Source: Rhodoferax sp.
Lineage (GTDB): Bacteria > Pseudomonadota > Gammaproteobacteria > Burkholderiales > Burkholderiaceae_C
Direction of reading: 5' to 3'
NCBI GenBank assembly: GCA_029865845.1
Contig: JARXAM010000121.1
Span: 19,442-83,441 of the forward strand
Length of the DNA stretch: 64,000 nucleotides
The notes under the pieces were generated by a model. The model ran no database searches. It saw nothing but the letters and a program-made list of their open reading frames with translations, and was not told the origin of the DNA. The translations under genes and the position numbers were made by a program. This document shows, in pieces, positions 1 through 9,001 of this stretch (the first letter of the stretch is position 1; every line of letters starts with the position of its first letter).

Positions 1-30
1 CGATGCCGCTGCGCAACGAATGGATAGTGA

Positions 31-60
31 AATTTGAATAATTACTTTCCAATTCAAATT
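31..60. repeat. Inverted repeat ahead of nrdB
   Basis: AATTTGAAT (31-39) and ATTCAAATT (52-60) form a perfect 9-bp AT-rich inverted repeat with a 12-nt spacer, just upstream of nrdB. It could be a weak RNA hairpin in the leader of nrdB or an operator. It does not look like an NrdR box, and no T-run follows it. Function unknown. Confidence 0.35.
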
Positions 61-93
61 GCCGCTTGGATAATCTAAATACTGGAACTATTT

Positions 94-1281
94 ATGCTTT
101 CTTGGGACGAAGAAATTAAACCCGCACTGGCTCCGGCCTACGCTGGGCACGGGCCAGAGACTTATACGCCCGCCCACACATCGGCAGCCTCGCCAAGTTC
201 AAACCTGACCTCGCCTGCAGGTGTGGGTGCGTTGGCGACGCCATCCCTCGCGGCGCCTAGTGGCTTTCGGGTCAAGGCGTCTGACAAGCGGATCATCAAC
301 GGCCAAACAGACGTTAACCAACTGGTCCCATTCAAATACAAATGGGCTTGGGAAAAGTACCTGGCAACTTGCGCCAATCACTGGATGCCCCAAGAAGTCA
401 ACATGACGCGCGACATCGCGTTATGGAAAGACCCTCACGGCCTGACTGAAGACGAGCGGCGCATCGTCAAGAGAAACTTGGGGTTTTTTGTCACCGCAGA
501 CTCTCTGGCGGCCAACAATATTGTTTTGGGGACATATCGGCATATCACGGCGCCTGAATGTCGGCAGTTTTTGCTCCGTCAAGCGTTTGAGGAAGCAATA
601 CATACCCATGCCTACCAATACATTGTTGAATCACTTGGGTTGGATGAAAGTGAAATCTTCAACGCCTACAACGAAGTCCAGTCGATTCGGGACAAGGACC
701 AGTTTCTCATTCCCTTTATTGAAGCCATCATGGACCCCAACTTCCATACCGGGACTCCCGCTTCAGACCAAACGCTTCTCAAGTCACTGATTGTGTTCGC
801 CTGCCTCATGGAAGGCCTATTTTTCTATGTGGGCTTTACGCAGATACTCGCATTGGGTCGGCAGAACAAAATGACCGGTGCTGCAGAGCAGTACCAGTAT
901 ATTTTGCGCGACGAATCCATGCACTGCAATTTTGGGATCGACCTGATCAACCAGCTCAAGCTTGAGAACCCGCAACTCTGGACTGCGGAGTTTAAAGATG
1001 AGATCAAGGCACTTTTCGAGAAAGCGGTGGAGTTGGAATATCGCTATGCCGAAGATACGATGCCCCGAGGTGTCTTGGGTATGAATGCGTCCATGTTCAA
1101 GGGCTACTTGCGGTACATTGCCAATCGTCGCGCTACCCAGATCGGCCTTGACCCACTTTTCCCGCATGAGGAAAACCCATTTCCGTGGATGAGTGAAATG
1201 ATTGACCTCAAAAAGGAGCGCAATTTTTTCGAAACACGTGTTATCGAGTATCAATCTGGCGGTGCGCTGTCCTGGGATTGA
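94..1281 (+). CDS. nrdB: Ribonucleotide reductase class Ia, beta subunit
   Basis: The 395-aa protein is the small (R2) subunit of aerobic class I ribonucleotide reductase. It carries the di-iron centre and tyrosyl radical that NrdA uses to reduce ribonucleoside diphosphates. All expected residues are visible: D136, E167, H170, the radical tyrosine Y174 (in EAIHTHAY), E240, and E274/H277 (in DESMH). The C-terminal tail GGALSWD is the usual NrdA-docking peptide. Residues 10-60 are an Ala/Pro/Ser/Thr-rich linker before the core. The protein starts with MLSWDEE, so the LSWD motif occurs at both ends. nrdA presumably lies just outside the window upstream. Identification is firm; the start is the first ATG, with only a weak Shine-Dalgarno sequence. 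Confidence 0.96.
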   Translation: MLSWDEEIKPALAPAYAGHGPETYTPAHTSAASPSSNLTSPAGVGALATPSLAAPSGFRVKASDKRIINGQTDVNQLVPFKYKWAWEKYLATCANHWMPQEVNMTRDIALWKDPHGLTEDERRIVKRNLGFFVTADSLAANNIVLGTYRHITAPECRQFLLRQAFEEAIHTHAYQYIVESLGLDESEIFNAYNEVQSIRDKDQFLIPFIEAIMDPNFHTGTPASDQTLLKSLIVFACLMEGLFFYVGFTQILALGRQNKMTGAAEQYQYILRDESMHCNFGIDLINQLKLENPQLWTAEFKDEIKALFEKAVELEYRYAEDTMPRGVLGMNASMFKGYLRYIANRRATQIGLDPLFPHEENPFPWMSEMIDLKKERNFFETRVIEYQSGGALSWD

Positions 1282-1357
1282 TATCATCGTATGCACATCA
1301 AGATTTTGTTCAGTAACGTCTGCCAAATAGTGGCTACGCTGACTGGGCATTACCGAG

Positions 1358-1391
1358 TTCATGCCAATGGGAAGTTACCTATTGGCATGAA
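1358..1391. other. Perfect 11-bp stem-loop between nrdB and the H1-like gene
   Basis: TTCATGCCAAT (1358-1368) pairs perfectly with ATTGGCATGAA (1381-1391) around a 12-nt loop. It lies 76 bp after nrdB and 60 bp before the H1-like gene. No U-tract follows, so it is not a standard intrinsic terminator. It may be an mRNA 3'-end stabiliser, a processing site or a leader element of the downstream gene. Confidence 0.5.
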
Positions 1392-1451
1392 TCACTTCCT
1401 GCCAAATACGCAGCAGAAAGTGCTCTTTGCACCCTGAACAAGGAGAATATC

Positions 1452-1982
1452 ATGGCAACTGCAAGTAAACCGGCTGCAAAAAAGGCAGCACCCGCGAAGA
1501 AGGCTGCTCCCACTAAAAAAGTGGTAGCAAAAAAAGCAGCCCCTGCGAAGAAGGTAGCCGCTCCCGCTAAAAAGGCGGTAGTGGCAAAGAAGGCCGCTCC
1601 CGCCAAAAAGGCAGTAGTGGCAAAGAAGGCCGCTCCCGCTAAAAAGGCAGTAGTGGCAAAGAAGGCCGCTCCCGCCAAAAAGGCAGTAGTGGCAAAGAAG
1701 GCCGCTCCCGCCAAAAAGGCAGTAGTGGCAAAGAAAGCTGCTGCCCCTGCGAAAAAAGCAATCGCGGCCACAAAAGTAGCCCCGGCAAAAAAAGCCGCTG
1801 CTCCCGCGAAGAAGACACCAGCGGTAAAGAAGGTAGCTGCGGTGAAAAAGCCAGCGGTGCCCGCCAAGAAGCCAGCGGCGACCAAAACAGCAAAGCCTTC
1901 AGCGACAAAACCTGCCCCTGCCGCCAAAACCACTCTCAACCCCCAAGCGGCGTGGCCTTTCCCAACGTCTACAAAGCCCTAA
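1452..1982 (+). CDS. Histone H1-like nucleoid protein, KAAPAKK repeats
   Basis: The 176-aa protein is almost entirely Lys, Ala, Pro and Val, built from repeats such as AAPAKKAVVAKK. This composition matches the H1-like (BpH1/Hc1-type) DNA-binding proteins of Burkholderiales, which resemble the C-terminal tail of eukaryotic H1 and bind DNA without a globular domain. A good Shine-Dalgarno AAGGAG lies 8 nt before the ATG. It is a single-gene unit, convergent with the DUF3426 gene and sharing a bidirectional terminator with it. The repeat number probably varies between strains because the DNA itself is tandemly repeated. Family-level identification is solid; a nucleoid-compaction role is inferred from the family. 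Confidence 0.85.
   Translation: MATASKPAAKKAAPAKKAAPTKKVVAKKAAPAKKVAAPAKKAVVAKKAAPAKKAVVAKKAAPAKKAVVAKKAAPAKKAVVAKKAAPAKKAVVAKKAAAPAKKAIAATKVAPAKKAAAPAKKTPAVKKVAAVKKPAVPAKKPAATKTAKPSATKPAPAAKTTLNPQAAWPFPTSTKP
1561..1739 (+). repeat. 36-bp in-frame tandem repeat inside the H1-like gene
   Basis: Units beginning GTAGTGGCAAAGAAGGCCGC start at 1578, 1614, 1650, 1686 and 1722, exactly 36 bp apart, with partial units on both sides. They differ by only a few C/T changes. Each unit encodes 12 residues (VVAKKAAPAKKA), so unit gain or loss keeps the frame. Confidence 0.93.
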
Positions 1983-2000
1983 CTCGTCGTTCGGAATCTA

Positions 2001-2036
2001 AAAAAGCTTGGCGCCTTGTGCACCAAGCTTTTTTTA
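2001..2036. terminator. Bidirectional intrinsic terminator
   Basis: AAAAAGCTTGG (2001-2011) pairs perfectly with CCAAGCTTTTT (2023-2033), and each side is flanked by A/T runs, so the hairpin has a U-tract on both strands. It sits between the convergent H1-like gene (+) and the DUF3426 gene (-) and can end both transcripts. Confidence 0.9.
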
Positions 2037-2049
2037 TTGATATCGGGGC

Positions 2050-3087
2050 TCAAGGATAAAAAGCCAGCACGCGATACCCAGACACTCGGCGCACCACAGA
2101 CTCGCCCTGAATACTGATTGCCAAAGACACAGATATTTCAGAACTTGGCATGAGCTCTGTCGGGTGATTAACAATATCCGAGGCAAGTAGCACTCGCCTA
2201 ACGATCGGTTGATCTTGCATGTCGGTTAACGCAAGCTCTAGTGAAGGTGCTGCCACCGCAAACAAGGCATTGTTTTTGAGAACAACATTCAGACGAAAGA
2301 CCCCTTCACGCATTTTGATGAAGGACGAGTGATCTATCGCCAATGCTTCAATACTGCGCAGTGGCCGAACTTGACAACCGAGCCAAGCACAAAGTGATTG
2401 GATTGCCGGGCGCATCGCTGGTTCGTATGCAGCCCATCGGTCGCGCTCGTGCACGGTGATTTGGAGCAGTAAAGTGAAGCTCAGAAAAATCGCAGCCAAA
2501 CCCCAAAGCACCTTACCCATCCGCGTGGTTCGCGTATGAAGGCCTTTATTTCGCATAAAGGTAGGCAACGCATGCTCCGCAATGCCATCCGATTGCACAC
2601 GGGCAGTAGGAATGACAACGCTTGTTTCCAGGGACGACGACGTGAGGTGCGGCTCCATGGCATCGCTAAAGCGGTATGCCGAGGCCGAGGTGCTACTCGA
2701 GGGGGAGGGCTCTGCCCCCGGGCTGTGTGCCAAGAGTTCATTCCAGCGATCTTCTGTCGCAACCGGCGTGCCGTATTCGGACGAAGACAGGGACTCGGAT
2801 GAGGTAGCAGGGGCACTGCAGGCCCCTCCCACATCCTGGGGCGGTACGTCTAGTGACCTTGTTGTAGCGTGCAGCGCTTCTGCCAAAGGTGACCCCGCGT
2901 CCACAGCTACAGGTGTAGTCTCTGGTCCATGGTCATCCACTTCCGCACGACCCGTCACCAAATGCTGATGCGCATCGAATACTTCATCACATCGACCACA
3001 CCGCACCCAACCATCCGATATCCGAAGCTGGTCTGGAACCACCTTAAACATGGTGGTGCAAGCAGGACATTGGGTGACTAGGTGCAT
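2050..3087 (-). CDS. Zinc-ribbon (MJ0042-type) and DUF3426 membrane protein
   Basis: The 345-aa protein begins with a zinc-ribbon, TQCPACTTMFKV...VRCGRCDEVFDA, with two CxxC pairs about 22 residues apart. A low-complexity Ser/Pro/Glu linker of about 130 residues follows, then one transmembrane segment (VLWGLAAIFLSFTLLLQIT) and a DUF3426 domain of about 130 residues. That layout puts the zinc-ribbon in the cytoplasm and DUF3426 in the periplasm. Its function is unknown in the family. It lies directly downstream of prmA on the same strand with a 34-bp gap, a conserved order in Burkholderiales, so it is probably the last gene of an accB-accC-prmA transcript that ends at the bidirectional terminator. 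Confidence 0.82.
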   Translation of the reverse strand: MHLVTQCPACTTMFKVVPDQLRISDGWVRCGRCDEVFDAHQHLVTGRAEVDDHGPETTPVAVDAGSPLAEALHATTRSLDVPPQDVGGACSAPATSSESLSSSEYGTPVATEDRWNELLAHSPGAEPSPSSSTSASAYRFSDAMEPHLTSSSLETSVVIPTARVQSDGIAEHALPTFMRNKGLHTRTTRMGKVLWGLAAIFLSFTLLLQITVHERDRWAAYEPAMRPAIQSLCAWLGCQVRPLRSIEALAIDHSSFIKMREGVFRLNVVLKNNALFAVAAPSLELALTDMQDQPIVRRVLLASDIVNHPTELMPSSEISVSLAISIQGESVVRRVSGYRVLAFYP

Positions 3088-3121
3088 TGTGTTAGGTCAT
3101 AAAGCTACACAACGTCAGACA

Positions 3122-4000
3122 CTAGACGATGGCCGTCATCAACACCCAGCCATCTTCCGCATCCGCTACGTCCAGGCTGCAATAGGGCGCGTAAGCAGCC
3201 TTTAACTCTTCCGTTTGGCGCTCAAGAATTCCCGCCAACACCAAGTGACCACCAGCCTTGACTTGGCCACACAGGAGAGGGGCCAACACCTTCAACGGAG
3301 TTGCAAGTATGTTGGCCAGCACGACGTCAAAGTGGCCCCGTGCAACATCGGTCAAGCCCGCGTGCACTTGCACCGCATTAGCCTGCGCATTCAAACGGGT
3401 GGCCTCTACAGCGGCTTGGTCGATGTCTACGGCAACAATTTCGGATGCTCCAAACTTGGCCGCCCCGATCGCAAGAATTCCGGATCCACATCCGTAGTCC
3501 AGCACACGCCCGGACCGTACCGTCTGCGCAATCCAACGCAAACACATGCGGGTGGTGGGGTGCGTCCCGGTACCAAAGGCCAATCCCGGATCCAAGCGGA
3601 TGACCTCTGTCGCCTGCGCCGGCGGCGCATGCCATGTAGGAACGATCCAAAACGCGGGAGTAATTTCGACCGGTGCGAACTGAGACTGGGTCAGACGCAC
3701 CCAGTCTTGGTCTGCCAAGGCGCGAATACCCAAAAACTCGCAGTCAGAAAAAAAGTCTTGGGCATGCAAAATTCGAGAAGCTTCTTCTGCGAGCCGCCCG
3801 TCTGCGAAAAGCGCGGTGAGCCGTGAGCGCTGCCATCCTTCCTTGGGCGGGGGCATTCCAGGTTCACCAAATAGCGCGACCTCGGCATCCGTCTGCGCGT
3901 CAGCATCTTCAACGCTCACGCTCAAAGCGTCCAAGGCTTCCAAGGCCTCACTGACGCTTTCCACCAAAGCCTCGGGACACATGATCTGCAACTCGACCAT
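3122..4000 (-). CDS. prmA: Ribosomal protein L11 methyltransferase
   Basis: PrmA trimethylates ribosomal protein L11 at several amino groups using S-adenosylmethionine. The C-terminal half shows a class I methyltransferase fold with motif I DYGCGSGILAIGAAKFG followed by AVDID, and the NILATPL segment typical of the family. The N-terminal half is the L11-recognition domain. The ORF track starts at 4033, inside accC. I chose the ATG at 4000 (MVELQIMCPE), which lies 8 bp after the accC stop and gives a 292-residue protein of normal family length. The tight spacing implies translation from the accBC mRNA. Confidence 0.93.
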   Translation of the reverse strand: MVELQIMCPEALVESVSEALEALDALSVSVEDADAQTDAEVALFGEPGMPPPKEGWQRSRLTALFADGRLAEEASRILHAQDFFSDCEFLGIRALADQDWVRLTQSQFAPVEITPAFWIVPTWHAPPAQATEVIRLDPGLAFGTGTHPTTRMCLRWIAQTVRSGRVLDYGCGSGILAIGAAKFGASEIVAVDIDQAAVEATRLNAQANAVQVHAGLTDVARGHFDVVLANILATPLKVLAPLLCGQVKAGGHLVLAGILERQTEELKAAYAPYCSLDVADAEDGWVLMTAIV

Positions 4001-4008
4001 GCCGCCGC

Positions 4009-5358
4009 CTAACGCTTGTGCTGATCTAGCCAATGCTCCAGATAGTGGATGTTTGTTCCACCATCCATGAACTTCGCATCGACCATCAATTCGCGATGAA
4101 GCGCAATGTTGGTACTGATGCCCTCCACCACGGTTTCAGCCAATGCGGTTCGCATGCGTGCCATGGCCTGCTCACGCGTATCACCGTGAACGATGATTTT
4201 CCCAATCATCGAGTCATAGTTGGGTGGCACAAAGTAATTGGTGTAGATGTGCGAGTCCACCCGCACACCAGGACCACCTGGCGCATGCCACATCGTGATA
4301 CGGCCAGGAGAAGGGATGAATTTATAAGGATCCTCAGCGTTGATCCGGCACTCGATGGCGTGTCCACTGACGTCGATATCCCGCTGCGTAAACGGCAGCT
4401 TTTCTCCCGCAGCAACCATGATCTGGGTTTTGACGATATCAACTCCCGTCACCATCTCTGTTACTGGGTGCTCTACTTGCACGCGCGTGTTCATCTCGAT
4501 GAAGTAAAACTCTCCATCCTCGTACAAAAATTCAAAAGTTCCAGCTCCGCGATAACCGATTTTCTTGCACGCGGCCACGCAACGTTCACCGATGCGCTCT
4601 ATGAGCTTGCGATTGATCCCTGGGGCGGGTGACTCTTCCAGTACCTTCTGATGGCGACGTTGCATGGAGCAATCACGCTCACCCAGATACACTGCATTCT
4701 TGTGTTTGTCCGCCAAGACCTGAATTTCAATATGCCTGGGGTTCTGGAGAATTTTCTCCATGTACACCGCCGGATTGTTGAAGGCCGCACCGGCCTCTGC
4801 CTTGGTCATCTGCACCGCATTGACCAAGGCCGCCTCGGTATGCACCACGCGCATGCCGCGACCACCACCACCACCGGCGGCTTTGATGATCACCGGGTAA
4901 CCAATGGCCTTTGCAATACGCTTCATTGCCACAGCATCATCGGGCAACTCGCCCTCCGAACCGGGAACGCATGGCACACCGGCCCGAATCATGGCCTGCT
5001 TGGCAGACACCTTGTCACCCATGATCCGAATGGACTCGGGTGTGGGGCCAATAAATTGGAAGCCGCTTTTTTCAACCCGCTCGGCAAAGTCTGCGTTCTC
5101 GCTTAAAAAACCGTAACCTGGGTGGATCGCCTCGGCATCCGTCACTTCTGCGGCGGAGATGATGGCAGGCATGTTGAGATAACTCAGGCCCGACGCAGCA
5201 GGCCCGATACAAACCGCTTCCTCGGCCAACTTCACATACTTGGCGTCGCGATCTGCCTCGGAATACACCATCACGGCCTTGATACCCAACTCGCGACAAG
5301 CGCGCTGGATACGCAACGCAATCTCGCCCCGGTTGGCGACCAGAATTTTCTTAAACAT
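4009..5358 (-). CDS. accC: Acetyl-CoA carboxylase, biotin carboxylase subunit
   Basis: The 449-aa protein carboxylates the biotin of AccB with bicarbonate and ATP, the first half-reaction of malonyl-CoA synthesis for fatty acids. The N-terminal [17 protein letters not shown] is the biotin carboxylase signature. The ATP-grasp glycine loop [10 protein letters not shown] is at about residues 161-170, and [16 protein letters not shown] carries the metal and bicarbonate site. Length is normal for the family. It lies 12 bp downstream of accB and just upstream of prmA. The organism's carboxyltransferase genes accA and accD are not in the window. Confidence 0.97.
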   Translation of the reverse strand: MFKKILVANRGEIALRIQRACRELGIKAVMVYSEADRDAKYVKLAEEAVCIGPAASGLSYLNMPAIISAAEVTDAEAIHPGYGFLSENADFAERVEKSGFQFIGPTPESIRIMGDKVSAKQAMIRAGVPCVPGSEGELPDDAVAMKRIAKAIGYPVIIKAAGGGGGRGMRVVHTEAALVNAVQMTKAEAGAAFNNPAVYMEKILQNPRHIEIQVLADKHKNAVYLGERDCSMQRRHQKVLEESPAPGINRKLIERIGERCVAACKKIGYRGAGTFEFLYEDGEFYFIEMNTRVQVEHPVTEMVTGVDIVKTQIMVAAGEKLPFTQRDIDVSGHAIECRINAEDPYKFIPSPGRITMWHAPGGPGVRVDSHIYTNYFVPPNYDSMIGKIIVHGDTREQAMARMRTALAETVVEGISTNIALHRELMVDAKFMDGGTNIHYLEHWLDQHKR

Positions 5359-5370
5359 GGATGCTGCGTC

Positions 5371-5835
5371 TTATTCGATGATGAACAGTGGTTGGCCGTA
5401 TTCCACGGCCTGCCCGTTCTCACACAAAATCTGCGTCACCGTACCGGACTTGTCCGCCTCAATTTCGTTGAGTATCTTCATGGCTTCGATAATGCAAATC
5501 GTATCGCCGGCTTTGATTGAGTCGCCAATTTCAACGAACGGCTTGGCACCTGGCGCTGATGAGCGGTAAAAGGTTCCCACCATCGGAGACTTGACTGCAT
5601 GGCCCGCTGGCGCCGCTGCGTCAGCGGCCACAGGAACCGCGTTGTGGGCAGGTTGAGGCGCGGCTGGCACTGCAGGTACTGGCACCACCATCTGGGGCGC
5701 GGCTGCAAAACCCTGGACCACGGCTGCGCCTCCTTTCACAATGCGGACCTTGCCTTCCGCTTCTGTGATTTCGAGTTCAGACACATTGGAATCAGACACC
5801 AAATCGATCAGGGTTTTGAGTTTGCGTAAATCCAT
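5371..5835 (-). CDS. accB: Acetyl-CoA carboxylase, biotin carboxyl carrier protein
   Basis: The 154-aa protein carries the biotin that shuttles carboxyl groups between AccC and the AccAD carboxyltransferase. The biotinyl domain is C-terminal and contains the EAMKILNE motif, with biotinylated lysine K120. A Pro/Ala-rich flexible linker (about residues 40-80) joins it to the N-terminal helix. The ORF track starts 28 codons earlier; I chose the ATG at 5835 ([13 protein letters not shown]), the family's normal start. In many relatives aroQ sits directly upstream of accB, but here a TlpA-like gene does, 163 bp away. Confidence 0.95.
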   Translation of the reverse strand: MDLRKLKTLIDLVSDSNVSELEITEAEGKVRIVKGGAAVVQGFAAAPQMVVPVPAVPAAPQPAHNAVPVAADAAAPAGHAVKSPMVGTFYRSSAPGAKPFVEIGDSIKAGDTICIIEAMKILNEIEADKSGTVTQILCENGQAVEYGQPLFIIE

Positions 5836-5998
5836 GGAATCTCCAACAACCAACTTTAGGAAAGGCGAATTTACCGCAATTCGCGCCCAAAAAACCTTAA
5901 CTTCGTCAAAAATATGCAAAGGCTTTGAGAATCGCCAGAATACCGCCCCTGTGGGGCGAGAGACAGTGTATTCGATCCGAACACACAGAGTGACGGGC

Positions 5999-6550
5999 TT
6001 ATTTTACCGATCTCCACTGCTCCAAATCGGCAAGCACCAGGCGCCCCAACTTTCGTTGGGCAACCGTGCCGTCCGAGCCAATGACCACTGAAAACGGCAA
6101 TCCACCCTTGAGATTCCCCAAAGCCCGGCCGAGCTCCATACCGGAAGTCCCCGCGATCGCTATAGGAAACGACAAGGGAAGCTTGGCGAGGAAGCCCACA
6201 ACCGCATCTTTACGATCGATCGCCAAGCCCACGACATGCGTTCCATTGCCTCGTTGTTGACGATAGAACTCGTCCAACATCGGTAGCTCCTCCACGCATG
6301 GGGGGCACCAAGTCGCCCAGAAGTTCACAATAAGTGGACTCCCCCGGAAGGCTGCCAATGACACTTCCTGGCCTTGCGGGCCTGGCCACCGCAAGTCCCA
6401 AAACCCAGGCACGGGCGCTGCGACCGTCCACGGAGGCGCAACAGACATGCCCACAGACACCCCAAGGCCGGCCATTCCTGCCAGGCCCCCCCACAGCAAG
6501 GTGCGACGCCGTGTCCGGTGATTGCCTGCTTGTTGTTCAAGATCCGGCAT
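5999..6550 (-). CDS. TlpA-family thiol-disulfide oxidoreductase
   Basis: The 183-aa protein is a membrane-anchored or exported thioredoxin-fold reductase of the TlpA/ResA type. The active site is WCPPC (C82, C85) preceded by NFWAT. The N-terminus has an RRR stretch followed by a hydrophobic segment ([20 protein letters not shown]), so it is either a Tat/Sec signal or a membrane anchor; the thioredoxin domain acts in the periplasm, probably in reducing disulfides for cytochrome maturation or similar work. A Shine-Dalgarno GGGAG precedes the ATG. The start overlaps the end of the upstream gene by 14 bases, suggesting co-translation. Confidence 0.85.
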   Translation of the reverse strand: MPDLEQQAGNHRTRRRTLLWGGLAGMAGLGVSVGMSVAPPWTVAAPVPGFWDLRWPGPQGQEVSLAAFRGSPLIVNFWATWCPPCVEELPMLDEFYRQQRGNGTHVVGLAIDRKDAVVGFLAKLPLSFPIAIAGTSGMELGRALGNLKGGLPFSVVIGSDGTVAQRKLGRLVLADLEQWRSVK

Positions 6551-7136
6551 GGACTTCTCCCAATAGTTTGCTCACCGCGGTGAGGTCGCCGCGCAAGGCC
6601 CGTCCCGAGGCATCTGGCCGCAACGCACCGCGTATGGCATCCAAATCGTCAATATATAGGTGTAATCCCACGTACTCTCCCAGCGCAGTGCAGCGCACGT
6701 GCAGACTCAACACATCAATTGCCTTGCCTTGCAACCCCACCACAGACTGCACGTCAAACCGTATGCCTTGGTCAATCAAGTAAATCTCGGCGGCCTTCGA
6801 ATCGTCGCAGAACAACTGTATGTGAATGTCAGAGTGCCGTGTCGCCGTGCCCCGCCACACCGTCCCGGACAAGTGCGGGCGGAACGCAGTCAGGCGCTGC
6901 ATCCAATCCCATGCCAGCTCTCGCAATGCCCGAAGTTCGTGTGCCTGCGTTTCAGCGCAAAACAAGGCTATGTATTCATTTACCGCAGTCTCCACCATGG
7001 CATTGTCGGGCAAGCCCGTGCGCGCACGGGCTCCCAAAGCCTGCGCGGCACGAAGCTTTGCTGCGCGGTACTCCAAGCCCTCTTCGACCACCCAGCGGGC
7101 AGCGGCGGCTGCAATGTTTTGCTTCGAATCGTCCAT
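6537..7136 (-). CDS. Conserved hypothetical, possible degenerate nucleotidyltransferase fold
   Basis: The 199-aa protein (start chosen at MDDSKQNIAAAAARW, which leaves room for the divergent mpl start) belongs to a family I remember only as hypothetical in Burkholderiales next to mpl. The N-terminal part is helical and Ala-rich. The middle contains GTVWRGTATRHSDIHIQLF, which loosely resembles the G-S...D-x-D motif of nucleotidyltransferase folds, but a histidine replaces the second acidic residue, so activity is doubtful. It is divergent from mpl with 35 bp between starts and overlaps tlpA. No function is assigned. Confidence 0.6.
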   Translation of the reverse strand: MDDSKQNIAAAAARWVVEEGLEYRAAKLRAAQALGARARTGLPDNAMVETAVNEYIALFCAETQAHELRALRELAWDWMQRLTAFRPHLSGTVWRGTATRHSDIHIQLFCDDSKAAEIYLIDQGIRFDVQSVVGLQGKAIDVLSLHVRCTALGEYVGLHLYIDDLDAIRGALRPDASGRALRGDLTAVSKLLGEVHAGS

Positions 7137-7171
7137 CCGCTGATTGTGCACGCCCCCGTAAAATGCCCGCC

Positions 7172-8599
7172 ATGCATATACACATCCTGGGCATTTGTGG
7201 GACATTCATGGGGGGCGTGGCGGCATTGGCACGTGAGGCAGGCCACACCGTCACGGGCTGCGACACCGGTGTTTACCCCCCGATGAGTGACCAGCTCCGG
7301 GCCTTGGGTATCGACCTGATAGAGGGTTTCGGCACTGAGCAAATCGCGTTGAAGCCTGACATGTTTGTCATTGGTAACGTCGTCAGCCGTGCCCGGCTGC
7401 CTGACGGCAGCCCAAAATTCCCGCTCATGGAAGCCATCCTAGATGCGGGCGCTCCCTACACCAGTGGTCCGCAATGGCTCGCAGAGCATGTCCTGCAAGG
7501 GCGACACGTGCTGGCGGTAGCTGGCACACACGGAAAAACCACCACCACCAGCATGCTCGCGTGGGTGCTTGAATACGCCGGACTGCAACCAGGATTCCTG
7601 GTGGGCGGCGTCCCGCTGAACTTCGGTGTATCCGCGCGACTCGGTGGATCGGCACAGACACCCGTCCACCGCATTTCAGGCGCGGGAGTCTTTGTCATAG
7701 AAGCCGACGAATACGACACCGCCTTCTTCGACAAGCGCAGCAAGTTTGTGCACTACCGCCCGCGCACCGCCGTTCTGAATAACCTGGAGTTCGACCACGC
7801 GGACATTTTTGACGACCTTGTCGCCATCGAACGACAGTTCCACCACCTTGTACGCACTGTGCCCGGCAGTGGCCGTGTGGTCGTCAACGGACTAGAAGAA
7901 AGCCTCAGCCGTGTGCTGCACCAGGGCTGCTGGAGCGAACAACGTAGCTTCGGCACGGCGGTAAGCGATTTCTTTGCCATTGGTGAGCCGCACAACTTTG
8001 CCGTGCACTATCACGGCCGTGAAGTCACCCGGGTGCTCTGGAGTTTGGGCGGCGTGCATAACCAACTCAACGCGCTGGCAGCCATTGCCGCCGCTGAGCA
8101 TGTGGGTGTGCCGCCCGCGCTGGCGGCCCAAGCCCTGTGCCAGTTTGTAAACGTAAAGCGCCGCATGGAAGTACGCAACCGTGCCCCACTGGCAACGCAG
8201 CCGGGCAGTGCACCCGTGACCATCTACGATGACTTCGCCCACCACCCTACGGCAATACGCACCACCGTCAATGGATTGCGCCGACAGGTCGGAGGCGGGC
8301 GCATTCTGGCAGTATTTGAGCCACGCTCCAACACCATGAAGCTGGGGGCCATGAAAAGCCAATTGCCGTGGAGCCTAGAAGAAGCCGACCTCGCCTTTTG
8401 CCACAGTGGTGGCCTGGGCTGGGACGCCAAAGAGGCACTTGCCCCTATGGGCGCTCGCGCCCATGTGGGTGACACGATCGATACCTTGCTGACCCAGGTC
8501 GCGGCCGCATTGCGGCCGGGCGACCACGTGCTGTGCATGAGCAATGGTGGTTTCGGCGGCATTCACGCCAAGCTCGCCAATTTGCTACAAACTTCCTAG
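7172..8599 (+). CDS. mpl: Murein tripeptide ligase (UDP-MurNAc:L-Ala-gamma-D-Glu-meso-DAP ligase)
   Basis: Mpl reattaches recycled L-Ala-gamma-D-Glu-meso-DAP tripeptide to UDP-MurNAc, so it returns cell wall peptides to synthesis. The 475-aa protein begins MHIHILGICGTFMGGVA, the Mpl-type nucleotide-binding loop that distinguishes it from MurC. The ATP loop [11 protein letters not shown] is at about residues 119-128, and DDFAHHPTAI is the family's C-terminal-domain motif. The ORF track runs 151 codons further upstream, overlapping the divergent gene; the ATG at 7172 is the family start. The window also has murC (37.8-39.2 kb), so both paralogues are present. Confidence 0.93.
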   Translation: MHIHILGICGTFMGGVAALAREAGHTVTGCDTGVYPPMSDQLRALGIDLIEGFGTEQIALKPDMFVIGNVVSRARLPDGSPKFPLMEAILDAGAPYTSGPQWLAEHVLQGRHVLAVAGTHGKTTTTSMLAWVLEYAGLQPGFLVGGVPLNFGVSARLGGSAQTPVHRISGAGVFVIEADEYDTAFFDKRSKFVHYRPRTAVLNNLEFDHADIFDDLVAIERQFHHLVRTVPGSGRVVVNGLEESLSRVLHQGCWSEQRSFGTAVSDFFAIGEPHNFAVHYHGREVTRVLWSLGGVHNQLNALAAIAAAEHVGVPPALAAQALCQFVNVKRRMEVRNRAPLATQPGSAPVTIYDDFAHHPTAIRTTVNGLRRQVGGGRILAVFEPRSNTMKLGAMKSQLPWSLEEADLAFCHSGGLGWDAKEALAPMGARAHVGDTIDTLLTQVAAALRPGDHVLCMSNGGFGGIHAKLANLLQTS

Positions 8600-8650
8600 C
8601 CACGCACACATTGTCAAGTGCGGCCACCCGCACATTTGCCTACCAACCCC

Positions 8651-8926
8651 ATGCACACCGACCCGAACTTTCAACTCCGCCTACCCGAAGGCGCCCAATT
8701 CGCCGACCTGCAGTTGCGCCGTTGCGACGCACAAGCTATCGACATGGACATGGACCTGGTTGAACGTATCTGCCAACTGAACCAATGGGACATGGCCAAG
8801 GTGAGAGAGAACCCCGGCCCAGTCATCAGCACCATCTTGAGCGTTTGGTACAAAACACATCTGGCGGCTGGCGGCACGCCAGATGCCGTGATGGAGTCCC
8901 TGCGGGCACCAGATCCGCTGCAATAA
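8651..8926 (+). CDS. Conserved hypothetical small protein
   Basis: A 91-aa ORF with the start at MHTDPNFQLRLP, 51 bp after mpl on the same strand. It is acidic, apparently soluble and mostly helical (VERICQLNQWDMAKVRENPGPVISTILSVWYKTHL), with no signal peptide or transmembrane segment. Codon usage matches its neighbours and the reading frame is clean, so it is likely a real gene co-transcribed with mpl. I do not recognise the family, and the sequence suggests no function. Confidence 0.6.
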   Translation: MHTDPNFQLRLPEGAQFADLQLRRCDAQAIDMDMDLVERICQLNQWDMAKVRENPGPVISTILSVWYKTHLAAGGTPDAVMESLRAPDPLQ

Positions 8927-9001
8927 GACGCAAAAAACGGGCACAAAGGCCCGCTTCATGCTGCAAGCCGGAGCGCCTGCTCCTGCTTGCGTGGTGCGCA
9001 A

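Noticed and set aside
1561-1739. Regular 36-bp repeats as a CRISPR array
   Set aside because: There are no unique spacers; the units are contiguous, in frame and part of a coding gene.
1379-1939. 186-aa minus-strand ORF, AFFAGAAFF repeats
   Set aside because: It is the reverse reading of the H1-like repeats. It looks like a hydrophobic repeat protein only because AAG/GCC codons reverse to Phe/Gly/Ala codons.
5836-5998. aroQ expected upstream of accB
   Set aside because: Only 163 bp separate accB from the tlpA-like gene, and no aroQ sequence is present, so it is elsewhere or lost.
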